The notes under the pieces are model-generated. The model was not told the DNA's origin. It worked only from the letters and a program-made list of their open reading frames with translations, and ran no database searches. Of a DNA stretch of 64,000 nt, positions 18,229 through 27,150 are shown piece by piece. The position numbers were made by a program, and so were the translations under genes. The stretch's first letter is position 1. Every line of letters begins with the position of its first letter. The DNA lies in NCBI RefSeq assembly GCF_009768975.1, contig NZ_CP035733.1, positions 1,736,001-1,800,000 on the forward strand, written 5' to 3'. This DNA comes from Sphingorhabdus lacus (GTDB lineage: Bacteria; Pseudomonadota; Alphaproteobacteria; Sphingomonadales; Sphingomonadaceae).

Positions 18229-20132
18229 AAGTCGAAAAGCAGGTCACATCAGGACAGCTTGATTTCACATTCACCCGCCGCGCCGTATTCGTGGGTGGTG
18301 TGCAGGCGGCTATCGGTGCCACTGTTGCCGCGCGCATGTCCTACATCGCCGTTGCGGATAACGAAAAGTACAAGCTTCTCGCCGAAAGCAATCGCGTCAA
18401 TTTGACGATTATTCCGCCGCGCCGTGGCTGGTTTATCGACAGGTATGGCAAACCGATTGCCACCAATCGCGCCGATTTCCGCGTGGATATCATCCCGGAC
18501 CGCCTCGTTCGTAAAGAGGAAACGATTGCGACACTCGCCAATCTGCTCGCCTTGTCCAGCGATGATGTGGACCGGATCAATCGCGAACTCAAGCAGGCGC
18601 AAGGGTTTCAACCTGTACAAGTGGCCGACGGCCTCGACTATGAGCGTTTCGCGGCGGTCAGTGTCCGGCTTCCGGATTTGCCCGGCGTCAGCCCGCGCCA
18701 AGGCTATTCCCGCTTCTATCCCAGCGGCGCTGCAGTCGGCCATCTCATCGGCTATGTCGGCACCGTATCGGCGGAAGAATATCAGAAGAACAAGAACCCC
18801 CTGCTCATCACTCCGGGCTTCAAGGTCGGCAAAGACGGTCTTGAAAAAACGCTGGAGGACAAACTGCAAGGGGAACCGGGTGCCAAGCGCACCGAGGTAA
18901 CCGCTCGTGGAAAGATCGTCCGCGAACTGACGACACGTCCTGACACACCGGGGAAACCGGTCCAGCTGACCATCGATATTGATCTGCACAATTATGCCGC
19001 CCGAAGGCTTGGTCTGGAGTCTGGATCTGTCGTTGTGTTCGACTGCCTGACCGGCGACATTCTGACGATGGCGTCAATGCCGTGCTATGACCCCAACAGC
19101 TTCTCCGACGGCATCGGCCGCATCGAATGGAAGATGTTGAACTCGGACGACCATATTCCGATGCTCAACAAGGCGCTGCAAGGTCTCTACCCTCCGGGCT
19201 CCACCTTGAAACCCATGGCCGGATTGGCGATGCTGAAACATGGCGTCGATCCGGAAGAAACCGTTACATGCGGCGGTGGCTACCGGCTTGGTAACCGAGT
19301 GTTCAAATGCCTCGGCCGCCATGGTCCGGTAAATATGCCGACCGCCATCATGAAAAGCTGTAACACCTATTTCTATTCGATGGGGCGTCGGGTCGGCTAT
19401 GATAACATCGCTCCGATTGCTCGCGAACTCGGACTTGGGCAGGAATTTCCCCTTCCCTTTCCTTCCCAGCGCTATGGAACGGTTCCCGACAGCGAATGGA
19501 AAATGCGCAAGTTCGGGCAGAAGTGGACCGAATCCGACACATTGAACGCCGTCATAGGCCAAGGCTATATCATCGCGAGCCCCTTTCAACTTGGCCTGAT
19601 GGCCGCACGAATTGCGTCGGGGCACAATCTGTTGCCCGAGATCATCAAGAAAAACCGCGCTGCGCCGAACTTGCTCTCCTTTCCGCAGGAGCATCTCGAT
19701 GTGGTCCGGAAGGGCATGGATCTTGTGGTCAACGGCGCCGGAACAGCCGTGCGCAGCCGCCTGCAGCTCGAAAATGTAGCAATGGCGGGGAAGACTGGTA
19801 CTGCGCAGGTACGCCGGATCGAGGGTGCGCAGCGTGGCCAGTCTGGCGCATGGAAATATCGCGACCACGGCCTGTTCGTCTGCTTTGCCCCCGTTGAACA
19901 GCCCCGCTATGGCGCTGCTGTGGTGATCGAACATGGCTTGGGCGGCGCCCGTGCCGCTGCGCCGATTGCCAAGGATGTTCTCACCTTTCTCTACGACCGC
20001 GAACAGGCAATGGCCTCGCTGGAAGCACTCGAAGCAGGCTGGGGTGGGAATATCGAACAGCGAATGGCCGCCAAATATGCCGCCTTCCAGGGACAGCCTG
20101 CCGACCCTCCTCCGCTGGATCCTACGGCATGA
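18225..20132 (+). CDS. mrdA: Penicillin-binding protein 2 (elongasome transpeptidase)
   Basis: PBP2 cross-links peptidoglycan during elongation. The 635-residue protein has a short cytoplasmic N-terminus, one membrane segment at about residues 25-45, the dimerisation domain (RGWFIDRYGKPIATN) and a transpeptidase domain. The latter has SxxK in GSTLKP (catalytic S326), SCN in KSCNTY and KTGT at about residue 523. It overlaps mreD and rodA by 4 bases each. Confidence 0.97.
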   Translation: MKVEKQVTSGQLDFTFTRRAVFVGGVQAAIGATVAARMSYIAVADNEKYKLLAESNRVNLTIIPPRRGWFIDRYGKPIATNRADFRVDIIPDRLVRKEETIATLANLLALSSDDVDRINRELKQAQGFQPVQVADGLDYERFAAVSVRLPDLPGVSPRQGYSRFYPSGAAVGHLIGYVGTVSAEEYQKNKNPLLITPGFKVGKDGLEKTLEDKLQGEPGAKRTEVTARGKIVRELTTRPDTPGKPVQLTIDIDLHNYAARRLGLESGSVVVFDCLTGDILTMASMPCYDPNSFSDGIGRIEWKMLNSDDHIPMLNKALQGLYPPGSTLKPMAGLAMLKHGVDPEETVTCGGGYRLGNRVFKCLGRHGPVNMPTAIMKSCNTYFYSMGRRVGYDNIAPIARELGLGQEFPLPFPSQRYGTVPDSEWKMRKFGQKWTESDTLNAVIGQGYIIASPFQLGLMAARIASGHNLLPEIIKKNRAAPNLLSFPQEHLDVVRKGMDLVVNGAGTAVRSRLQLENVAMAGKTGTAQVRRIEGAQRGQSGAWKYRDHGLFVCFAPVEQPRYGAAVVIEHGLGGARAAAPIAKDVLTFLYDREQAMASLEALEAGWGGNIEQRMAAKYAAFQGQPADPPPLDPTA

Positions 20133-21241
20133 ACGGCATTGTCCCGGCACCCATTGCCACGCTTCCCTGGCGGGTCATCTTCATTTTGATGGCCCTTGTC
20201 GGGTTTGGTGCGACAGTCCTCTACTCTACCGCCGGTGGCCATTTGGAGCCATGGGCCGGCAAGCATGTCGCCCGCTTCTTGGTTCTACTCGCCATGGCGA
20301 TTGTGATGTCCCGTCTCCGCATGGAGTTCTGGAAATCCATTACTTTTCCGCTCTATCTGGCCTTGATCTTTCTGCTGATCGTTGTCGAATTTCTGGGCTT
20401 TGTCGGCGGCGGCAGCCAGCGCTGGATCAACCTTGGCATCATCACGCTACAGCCGTCCGAACTTATGAAACCCGTCATGGTGCTGGCCGCCGCGTGGTTC
20501 TTCGACCGCCTTCCGCCCAACCGGATCAGCGGCATCGACGCTATCTGGCCAGTCGCGGCCTTGCTCGTCATTCCCAGTGCCCTTGTCATCATTCAGCCCG
20601 ATTTCGATGCCGCCATCGCCTATGCCTTCGGCCTGGGTGTAGTTGCCTTTCTTGCCGGGTTGCCGCTGATCTACTTCATCGGTGCAGCCGCGGCGGTCGC
20701 CATATTCGCCCCGCTCGTCTATTTTTTCGGGATGAAGCCGTACCAGCAAGACCGCGTCCTCATCTTCCTAAACCCGGAAAATGACCCGCTCGGCGCAGGC
20801 TACCATATCACCCAGTCCAAGATCGCCATCGGGTCGGGCGGGATATTCGGCAAAGGGTTTGGCAACGGCACCCAAAGCCACCTCGACTATCTGCCCGAAG
20901 GCCACACCGATTTCGTCTTTGCCACCATGGCCGAAGAATGGGGCATTGTCGGCGGGTTCTTCATCTTGGGGCTCTATGTCCTCCTGATGCGCTGGGGCCT
21001 GGGGGTCGCAATGCAGAGCAAGACCCGCTATGGGCAGCTCGTTGCGGCGGGCCTGACCTGCACCATCTTCTTCTACATCATGATCAATCTGCTGATGGTC
21101 GTCGGCCTCGCTCCGGTCGCCGGCATCCCCCTTCCCTTCGTTAGCCATGGCGGTTCCTCCATGCTGACCATGATGATCTGCGTCGGCATCATCATGTCGA
21201 TCGAACGCCACCCCGGTGCAAAGCGCGGGCAATTTAGCTAA
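20129..21241 (+). CDS. rodA: Peptidoglycan polymerase RodA (SEDS family)
   Basis: RodA is the SEDS glycosyltransferase that works with PBP2. The 370-residue polytopic protein shows the family segments GGGSQRWINLG, QPSELMKP, LIFLNPENDPLGAGYH and EWGIVGG, and ends VSHGGSSMLTMM, all conserved in RodA/FtsW. The start overlaps the mrdA stop by 4 bases. It is the last gene of the operon before the tRNA. Confidence 0.97.
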   Translation: MNGIVPAPIATLPWRVIFILMALVGFGATVLYSTAGGHLEPWAGKHVARFLVLLAMAIVMSRLRMEFWKSITFPLYLALIFLLIVVEFLGFVGGGSQRWINLGIITLQPSELMKPVMVLAAAWFFDRLPPNRISGIDAIWPVAALLVIPSALVIIQPDFDAAIAYAFGLGVVAFLAGLPLIYFIGAAAAVAIFAPLVYFFGMKPYQQDRVLIFLNPENDPLGAGYHITQSKIAIGSGGIFGKGFGNGTQSHLDYLPEGHTDFVFATMAEEWGIVGGFFILGLYVLLMRWGLGVAMQSKTRYGQLVAAGLTCTIFFYIMINLLMVVGLAPVAGIPLPFVSHGGSSMLTMMICVGIIMSIERHPGAKRGQFS

Positions 21242-21257
21242 AACGCGCAGCTCAAGC

Positions 21258-21293
21258 TTGACAACAGCGCCGAATCCCATCAAAGGCGGCGCT
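21258..21293 (+). promoter_or_regulatory. TTGACA box and inverted repeat before the tRNA gene
   Basis: A perfect TTGACA (21258-21263) is followed by a 7-bp inverted repeat AGCGCCG / CGGCGCT (21266-21272 and 21287-21293). They lie between the rodA stop and the tRNA. The TTGACA could be the -35 of the tRNA promoter, though no good -10 was seen at 16-18 nt. The repeat could be a rodA terminator without a T-run. Confidence 0.3.
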
Positions 21294-21330
21294 CCAAACG
21301 ATGCAGGGCAATTTGGCCGTATCGAAATGG

Positions 21331-21406
<76 letters not shown>

Positions 21407-21743
21407 TTTTCTTCTTTAATAACAATTGTTTACATGGCAGCGATGCGCCTCAGGTTTTCAGCTTGAGCTCCTAGGTAACGGGCTAGGTAACGGGGAACAA
21501 GCGGCTCACTTGAATTAAACTCGTGGGCTCCTCCGAATGGCTATGAACAGAATGTCTCATTGTTCAACCGATTCATGTTCGGATTGCGGTGTGCCCAGAA
21601 ATTTTCAGCATCGTTGACGATGCCTAATTTGATTCACCGAAGACGTCCAACTGTTGGATACGTGAAGGTTGAACGTCTGACTCCTCCCATCGCTAAGTTT
21701 CGCTTGTTCGTCAGGTGATGAAACAGTCGGGTGGATATCTCGA
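21407..21743. other. 337-bp gap without a gene between tRNA-Lys and the catabolic cluster
   Basis: No credible reading frame is seen on either strand. It contains a 12-bp tandem repeat at 21471-21494 and a perfect 6-bp hairpin GCATCG-TTGA-CGATGC at 21608-21623. The hairpin is about 120 nt beyond the stop of the minus-strand TonB receptor and might be its terminator, but it lacks a T-run. No integrase gene or obvious repeat of the tRNA 3' end was noticed here. Confidence 0.5.
21471..21494. repeat. Perfect 12-bp tandem duplication (CTAGGTAACGGG x2)
   Basis: Two identical 12-bp units lie directly head to tail, 65 nt after the tRNA-Lys CCA end. They are not in a gene. Their closeness to a tRNA 3' end makes an integration-scar origin possible, but no other element supports this. 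Confidence 0.6.
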
Positions 21744-24332
21744 TCAGAACTTCGTTCGCACGGTTAAACCATAGGTTCGTGGTTCCTCAAAGAAGGCCGC
21801 CCTGGCGCGATTTCCTGGGACACCGCGTAAAGGGACATTTCCTGTCAGAGTCTGTGTAACTTCATTACTCAAATTGAGACCCCAAAATTCAAAAGTGAAT
21901 CGGTCGTCAGGCGTCGTGAAACCAACGCGGGCATTTACTTTGAAAAAATTCTCCTGAATTCCGAACGGGAATGGCGTACGCGCGGCGTTTGTGTCACGGG
22001 GTTGTACAGTGCTGCGATAGCTGTCCGAATATTGGATATTGACGTTTGTCAGTAGTTGCCAACCCGAGCCGCCTAAGGGACCGTCATAGGTCATACCCGC
22101 AGCAGCCGTAAATTTGGGCGAGCGCGGAAGGGAAGAGCCGCAAAGGGTCGACACTGTCGGAAATTCGGCAGTAGAAAGCCCTATTGCACAATCATTTGGA
22201 AAACGCGTGTCAGCATAGGTGCCTGCCAAATTGATCGACACATAGTCATGTAGTTTACCGAATACTTCGATTTCGGCTCCCGTTGACTTTACGCTTGGTA
22301 CATTGAAGGTGCGGAAACGTAATCCATCGAATTCCAACAACTGGAAATCGGTCATGTCCATATGGAACAAGGCGATGTTAACATTTAGTCTGCCCAAGGC
22401 CGCCTTAAGCCCCAACTCATAAGCATCTACTTTCTCAGAACGCAGGCGCGGATCAGCAAACTGCGGAGCGACCGGCGTCCCTGCAGCCAACCCCGCAAGA
22501 ACAGCTGCAGAATTGACTAGCACTGCCGAGCTTTGATCGAGGTTGAAGCCGCCTGACTTAAATCCATGGCTAAAGCTTGCGTAGAGCAGGATGTCCGAAT
22601 TTGGTTTGAACGCGAGCTGCCCCGTATATGTCAGAGCATCATCCTTGAAGACACCAGCGAACTCGCGCGGCTGATTCAGAAAGTTGCTTGCCAGTCCACC
22701 GCCGACAGATGCCGGAGCCGTCGTGTTTACGGGAAATGCCCGTCCGCAGTTCAGAGCGACGAGAGTATTGCGGAATGCCGCTGGCACTGAACCGGTCAAT
22801 ACTCCGTTGACGCTTGCTTGGCAGGCCGGGTTGTTTGCTTGCAACTGGTTGAAAGCAGCCTCCTTTCGTTCGTCAACATAGCGCGCGCCGAGAGTCAGGC
22901 TCAGCTTGTCGGTCAGGCTAAACACATTGTGCGTGAAAATCGAAATTGTCTTACCACTTTGGGTGAACTGATTTGCTGCATGTGCTCCAGTTGCACTCAC
23001 TGGTACTCCACCATTTCCAAATGCGGTAAGCGTGAACAGCGGGTTTGGACCTGCCGCAGTGCCGATTTGGAAAGCCGCTGCCGCCCGTTGGTAATCTGCG
23101 CCAAGGGTAGCCGTGGCAACGCTCGTTAGATCTTCGTCGCCGTAAAATGCACCGACGAGCCAATCGAGTTTACCATCAAAACCATCGCCTTGCAGCCGCA
23201 GTTCTTGCGTCAGGGTCTTGATCCGGTCACCCATCTTGGGTTGCCCAGGTGTTTGCGAAACACCCCCTGCTCCCTGGGTCAGGATTTTGAGCCCGGTCAG
23301 ATCAACTTCGGTAGTCTGGAATGAATCAAAATCGCGATAGGCGCCGATGTAAGTCAGTCGCGCGCCTCCAAAATCATATTTCAGTTCGCCCGACACACCC
23401 CAATTGTCGGCACCGTTGAACGATTGCTTTCCATTGGTTCGCAGATTGCGGAACGCCGTGGGGCCGATGTTGGAAACGCCGGTATTCGGCAATCCATGAA
23501 AGGTGGCGTTAGCCTGAGTTGCCAGAGTGGTATCGGCGATGATGACGGCATCGCAGCATTTCTCATCGATCTTGGAATAGTCTGCCAGGATCCGGATGCT
23601 CAGGTCTTTGCTGGGCTCGAAGTAAAGCTGACCGCGCAACAACCATCGATCCTTGTTGTTGCTGGTTGCGCCGGTTGCACTCTTCGCAACGCCATCGCGT
23701 TGCCGCCATGAACCCGAAACACGAAATCCAACGTTTTCGGAAATGGGACCGCCAACACCGGCCTGGAGATTGAACAGGTCGTAGTTCCCATAGGTCGCGT
23801 TGGCGAAGCCCTCGAACTCGGTCAGGCTAGGCTTCTTGGTGATGACGCTGATCGCACCGGCCGAGGTGTTACGGCCGAACAGCGTGCCTTGCGGACCGCG
23901 AAGGACTTCCAAACGCTCGACGTCGACCAACTCGCCAAATGCGACACCGGGTCTCGACTGGTAGACGCCATCGATGAAGAAACCGACCGAGCTTTCAAGG
24001 CCCGGGTTGTTGCCGGTCGTGCCAACACCACGAATGCGGATCGCGCTGCCCGAAGTTTCGGTAGAGGTCGACTGATAAGAGAAACTGGGCGAGATCGTGC
24101 TTAGCAACTTGACATCAACCACGCCCTGCCGCTCGAGCGTAGCGGGAGCGATTGCTGTAACCGCGACAGGAATGTCTTGGACACTCGCTTCGCGCAGAGT
24201 GGCCGTGACAATGATTTCTTCATTGTCCGACGCCTCGTCGGCATCGGCTTGGCCCGATTGAGCCATTGCCTGCGTTGCAAAGGCCAAACTGCATACCGAT
24301 GCAACCAACGCGATCCGGTGACTTGATTTCAT
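21744..24332 (-). CDS. TonB-dependent receptor, downstream copy of a tandem pair
   Basis: An 862-residue receptor with a signal peptide ending AMAQ, the TonB-box-like EEIIVTATLRE, and a plug with VEVLRGPQGTLFGRNTSAGAISVITKKP. A barrel follows, ending TYGLTVRTKF with terminal Phe. The ATG at 24332 has a GGAGAGCGG ribosome site; the open frame continues upstream but overlaps the preceding receptor. It is closely similar along its whole length to the gene at 24404-26989, 71 bp upstream, and is presumably co-transcribed from the operator-controlled promoter at 27.05 kb. This receptor subfamily is abundant in sphingomonads and linked to hydrophobic or aromatic substrates and siderophores; the ligand is unknown. 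Confidence 0.93.
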   Translation of the reverse strand: MKSSHRIALVASVCSLAFATQAMAQSGQADADEASDNEEIIVTATLREASVQDIPVAVTAIAPATLERQGVVDVKLLSTISPSFSYQSTSTETSGSAIRIRGVGTTGNNPGLESSVGFFIDGVYQSRPGVAFGELVDVERLEVLRGPQGTLFGRNTSAGAISVITKKPSLTEFEGFANATYGNYDLFNLQAGVGGPISENVGFRVSGSWRQRDGVAKSATGATSNNKDRWLLRGQLYFEPSKDLSIRILADYSKIDEKCCDAVIIADTTLATQANATFHGLPNTGVSNIGPTAFRNLRTNGKQSFNGADNWGVSGELKYDFGGARLTYIGAYRDFDSFQTTEVDLTGLKILTQGAGGVSQTPGQPKMGDRIKTLTQELRLQGDGFDGKLDWLVGAFYGDEDLTSVATATLGADYQRAAAAFQIGTAAGPNPLFTLTAFGNGGVPVSATGAHAANQFTQSGKTISIFTHNVFSLTDKLSLTLGARYVDERKEAAFNQLQANNPACQASVNGVLTGSVPAAFRNTLVALNCGRAFPVNTTAPASVGGGLASNFLNQPREFAGVFKDDALTYTGQLAFKPNSDILLYASFSHGFKSGGFNLDQSSAVLVNSAAVLAGLAAGTPVAPQFADPRLRSEKVDAYELGLKAALGRLNVNIALFHMDMTDFQLLEFDGLRFRTFNVPSVKSTGAEIEVFGKLHDYVSINLAGTYADTRFPNDCAIGLSTAEFPTVSTLCGSSLPRSPKFTAAAGMTYDGPLGGSGWQLLTNVNIQYSDSYRSTVQPRDTNAARTPFPFGIQENFFKVNARVGFTTPDDRFTFEFWGLNLSNEVTQTLTGNVPLRGVPGNRARAAFFEEPRTYGLTVRTKF

Positions 24333-24403
24333 TTCCGCTCTCCTTTGCCTTCCCCACCCAAGCGGCTTACCCCCGGATGGCGAGGGCGGCCGCATTCTTC
24401 CGA

Positions 24404-26989
24404 TCAGAACCTGGTTCGCACGGTTATGCCATAGGTCCGAGGCTCTTCGGGAAAGGCGGCTCTGGCGCGATCCCCGGCCACACCGCGCCCAGGAACGTTT
24501 CCTGTCAGCCGCTTTGTGATTTCGTTGGTTAGGTTGAGACCCCAAACTTCGAAGGTGAATCGTTCGTTCGGCGTCGTGAAACCGAGCCGCGCGTTCACCT
24601 TGACAAAGTTTTCCTGAATATCTGTCGCGATCGGCAAGCCATTTGTATCAACCGGCCGCTGCGATGTGCGATAACTGTCGGAGTACTGAAGGTTCACATT
24701 CGCAACCAAGCCCCAGCCCGACCCGCCCATCGGGCCATCATAGGTGAGTCCTGCGACGCTCGAGAAGCTGGGTGAGAGATTGAGCTTATTTCCACAGAAG
24801 ACCGAAATGGTTGCAAGCTGGGCGGCCGGCGCGCCGACCGCACAATCGTTAGGAGCGCGCGTATTAAGGAAGGTGCCAGCCAGATTCATAGAAAAATGGT
24901 CAGCCAGTTTGCCGAAGACTTCTACCTCAAGTCCTGTCGACTTCACACTCGGAACGTTAAATGTCGTGAACCGAACGCCATCGAACTCTAGCACCTGGTA
25001 GTCGGTCATATCCATATGGAACAACGCGACGTTGGCATTGATTCGTCCGAAGGTCGCCTTAAGCCCCAGCTCATAGGCATCGACCTTTTCAGAACGTATG
25101 CGCGGATCCGCAAATTGCGGCGCAGCGCCGGTCGTCAGCACAGCCGTCGAATTCAGCAGTCCGCCTGCGGTGGCATCGAGATTGATCCCGCCCGATTTGA
25201 AACCATGGCTGAAACTGCCGTAGAGCAGCATATCGGCGTTCGGTTTGTAGGCCAGTTGCGCGGTGTAAGTCAGCGCGTCGTCCTTGAAGACTGCGGAATA
25301 TTCGCGGACAAGCGGCAGGAAGGAACTAGCTCGGCCGATGCCTCCGGGGCCGGACAGGTTGACGGGAGTCGCAATTGGAAAGCAGTTTCCTAGCGCAAGA
25401 GGGGCAAGTGCAGGGTTCGGCAGGGCATTGGTCAGGACCGCGCGAACCGCAGCCGCACAGGCCGCATTGCTGCCCTGAAGCTGGCTGAAACCGCCTTCCT
25501 TGCGCTCATCGACATAGCGAGCGCCGACGGTGACGCTGAGCTTGTCGGTCAGATTGAAAACATTGTGGGTAAAGATCGAGTAGCTTTTCCCGCTCTGAGT
25601 AAACAGGTTTGCCGCATTGGCACCAGCCGCAGTGACCGGAATGCCGCCATTGCCGAAAGCCGTGAAAACGAACGCCGGATTGGGCGGCAAGGCCGGGGGA
25701 GCACCGAATGGCGAGGGGATACCAAAAGCGGCAAGAGCGCGCTGGAAGTCAGGGCCGAGTGTGGCAGTCTGAACGCTTGAGAGGTCTTCATCACTATAAT
25801 AGGCGCCAAGCAGCCAGTCGAGCTTGCCATCAAGAGCACCGCCTTGCAGGCGGAGCTCTTGGGTAAGGGTCTTGATCCGGTCGCCCATTTTGGGCTGCCC
25901 GGGGGTTTGCGCTTGTCCGCCAAGCCCCTGCGTAAACATCCTGAAGCTCGTCAGGCCAGTTTCCGAAGTCTGGAACGACTCAAAATCGCGATAGCCGCCA
26001 ATGTAAGTGAGCTTCGCGCCGCCGAAGTCATAGTTCAGCTCGCCCGAGATACCCCATTGATCCGCACCGTTGCGGAACTGGAAGCTGTTCGACCTCAGAT
26101 TGTTGAGAGCGGATGGGCCCGAAAAGGTGACGCCCGTGTTGGGCAGGCCATTGATCGCAGCGCGGGCCTGGGTCGCTAGGCCGGTTTCCTGAAGGATGAT
26201 ACCATCACAGCATTTTTCATCGATTTTGGAATAATCTCCGAGGATGCGTATACTCAAAGCATCACTCGGCTCAAAGTAGAGCTGACCGCGCAGCAGCCAG
26301 CGATCCTTGTCATTGCTGGTTGCCCCGGTAGCACTTTTGATGACGCCGTCGCGTTTACGCCACGAACCCGCGATGCCAAAGCCGACATTCTCCGCGATAG
26401 GACCGCTGACGCCGCCCTGCAGGTTGAAAAGGTCATAATTGCCATAGGTCGCATTGGCGAAACCCCTGAATTCGGTAAGGCTGGGTTTCTTCGTGACAAT
26501 GCTGATCGCACCAGCCGAAGTGTTGCGGCCGAACAGCGTGCCCTGCGGGCCGCGCAGCACCTCCACGCGCTCTATGTCGACGAGTTCGCCAAAAGCGACG
26601 GTTGGCCGCGATTGATAGACACCGTCGATAAAGATTCCTACAGAAGTTTCGAGTCCCGGATTGTTGCCGGTGGTACCGACACCACGAATCCGTATCCCGA
26701 CGCCACCAGTTTCGCTCTGAGACGATTGAACGGCAAAGCTCGGCGTGATCGTGCTCAAGAGTTTGACGTCCGCGACACCTTGTCGCTCCAGAGCAACCGG
26801 CGAAACTGCAGTGACGGCGACAGGAATGTCCTGCACGCTCGCCTCGCGCAGAGTCGCAGTCACGATGATCTCTTCGCCATCTGTCGTACTGTCTGAACTT
26901 GATTGGGCTGTTTGCTGCGCAAAGGACGGTGCAGAAAGCGCCAAGCTGCATGCCGAAGCAAGCATTGCGATCCTCTGTCTCGATTTCAT
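24404..26989 (-). CDS. TonB-dependent receptor, upstream copy of a tandem pair
   Basis: An 861-residue outer-membrane receptor starting MKSRQRIAM with a signal peptide ending SFAQ. It has the TonB-box-like EEIIVTATLREASVQDIP, a plug with IERVEVLRGPQGTLFGRN, and a barrel ending YGITVRTRF. The ATG at 26989 follows GGAGAATAGAG. It begins 62 bp from an operator copy at 27051-27069, whose -35 box points toward this gene. Its sequence parallels the downstream receptor from the plug through the barrel, with most differences in surface-loop-like regions (for example the QTATLGPDFQRALAAFG region), so the pair may recognise related ligands. Confidence 0.93.
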   Translation of the reverse strand: MKSRQRIAMLASACSLALSAPSFAQQTAQSSSDSTTDGEEIIVTATLREASVQDIPVAVTAVSPVALERQGVADVKLLSTITPSFAVQSSQSETGGVGIRIRGVGTTGNNPGLETSVGIFIDGVYQSRPTVAFGELVDIERVEVLRGPQGTLFGRNTSAGAISIVTKKPSLTEFRGFANATYGNYDLFNLQGGVSGPIAENVGFGIAGSWRKRDGVIKSATGATSNDKDRWLLRGQLYFEPSDALSIRILGDYSKIDEKCCDGIILQETGLATQARAAINGLPNTGVTFSGPSALNNLRSNSFQFRNGADQWGISGELNYDFGGAKLTYIGGYRDFESFQTSETGLTSFRMFTQGLGGQAQTPGQPKMGDRIKTLTQELRLQGGALDGKLDWLLGAYYSDEDLSSVQTATLGPDFQRALAAFGIPSPFGAPPALPPNPAFVFTAFGNGGIPVTAAGANAANLFTQSGKSYSIFTHNVFNLTDKLSVTVGARYVDERKEGGFSQLQGSNAACAAAVRAVLTNALPNPALAPLALGNCFPIATPVNLSGPGGIGRASSFLPLVREYSAVFKDDALTYTAQLAYKPNADMLLYGSFSHGFKSGGINLDATAGGLLNSTAVLTTGAAPQFADPRIRSEKVDAYELGLKATFGRINANVALFHMDMTDYQVLEFDGVRFTTFNVPSVKSTGLEVEVFGKLADHFSMNLAGTFLNTRAPNDCAVGAPAAQLATISVFCGNKLNLSPSFSSVAGLTYDGPMGGSGWGLVANVNLQYSDSYRTSQRPVDTNGLPIATDIQENFVKVNARLGFTTPNERFTFEVWGLNLTNEITKRLTGNVPGRGVAGDRARAAFPEEPRTYGITVRTRF

Positions 26990-27050
26990 CTCTATTCTCC
27001 CTCCCATCGCCCATTGCCGTTCCAAGCTGGCGTGGCTTCGATATCGATGG

Positions 27051-27069
27051 AAACTAACCAGTAAGTTTT
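27051..27069 (-). promoter_or_regulatory. Operator copy a (AAACTAACCAGTAAGTTTT)
   Basis: A copy of the cluster-wide near-palindrome. On the minus strand a TTGACA (27073-27078) precedes it by 4 nt, so the associated promoter drives the TonB receptor pair. It is also 82 bp upstream of the divergent sulfatase start and could control both directions. Confidence 0.75.
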
Positions 27070-27150
27070 AGTTGTCAAGTGGCATCAAGTCACTTAACCG
27101 TTCCCGTCGATGCGATGTCTCCAAGGCGGACCAAAGAGGAGAAGTTCGGC

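Noticed and set aside
24333-24545. Upstream extension of the first TonB receptor frame
   Set aside because: It overlaps the end of the preceding receptor and lacks a signal peptide; the ATG at 24332 has a ribosome site and a proper leader.
27079-27150. GTG start of the sulfatase 24 codons upstream
   Set aside because: The sequence before 27151 has no signal features, while the ATG at 27151 has a strong ribosome site and a twin-arginine leader.
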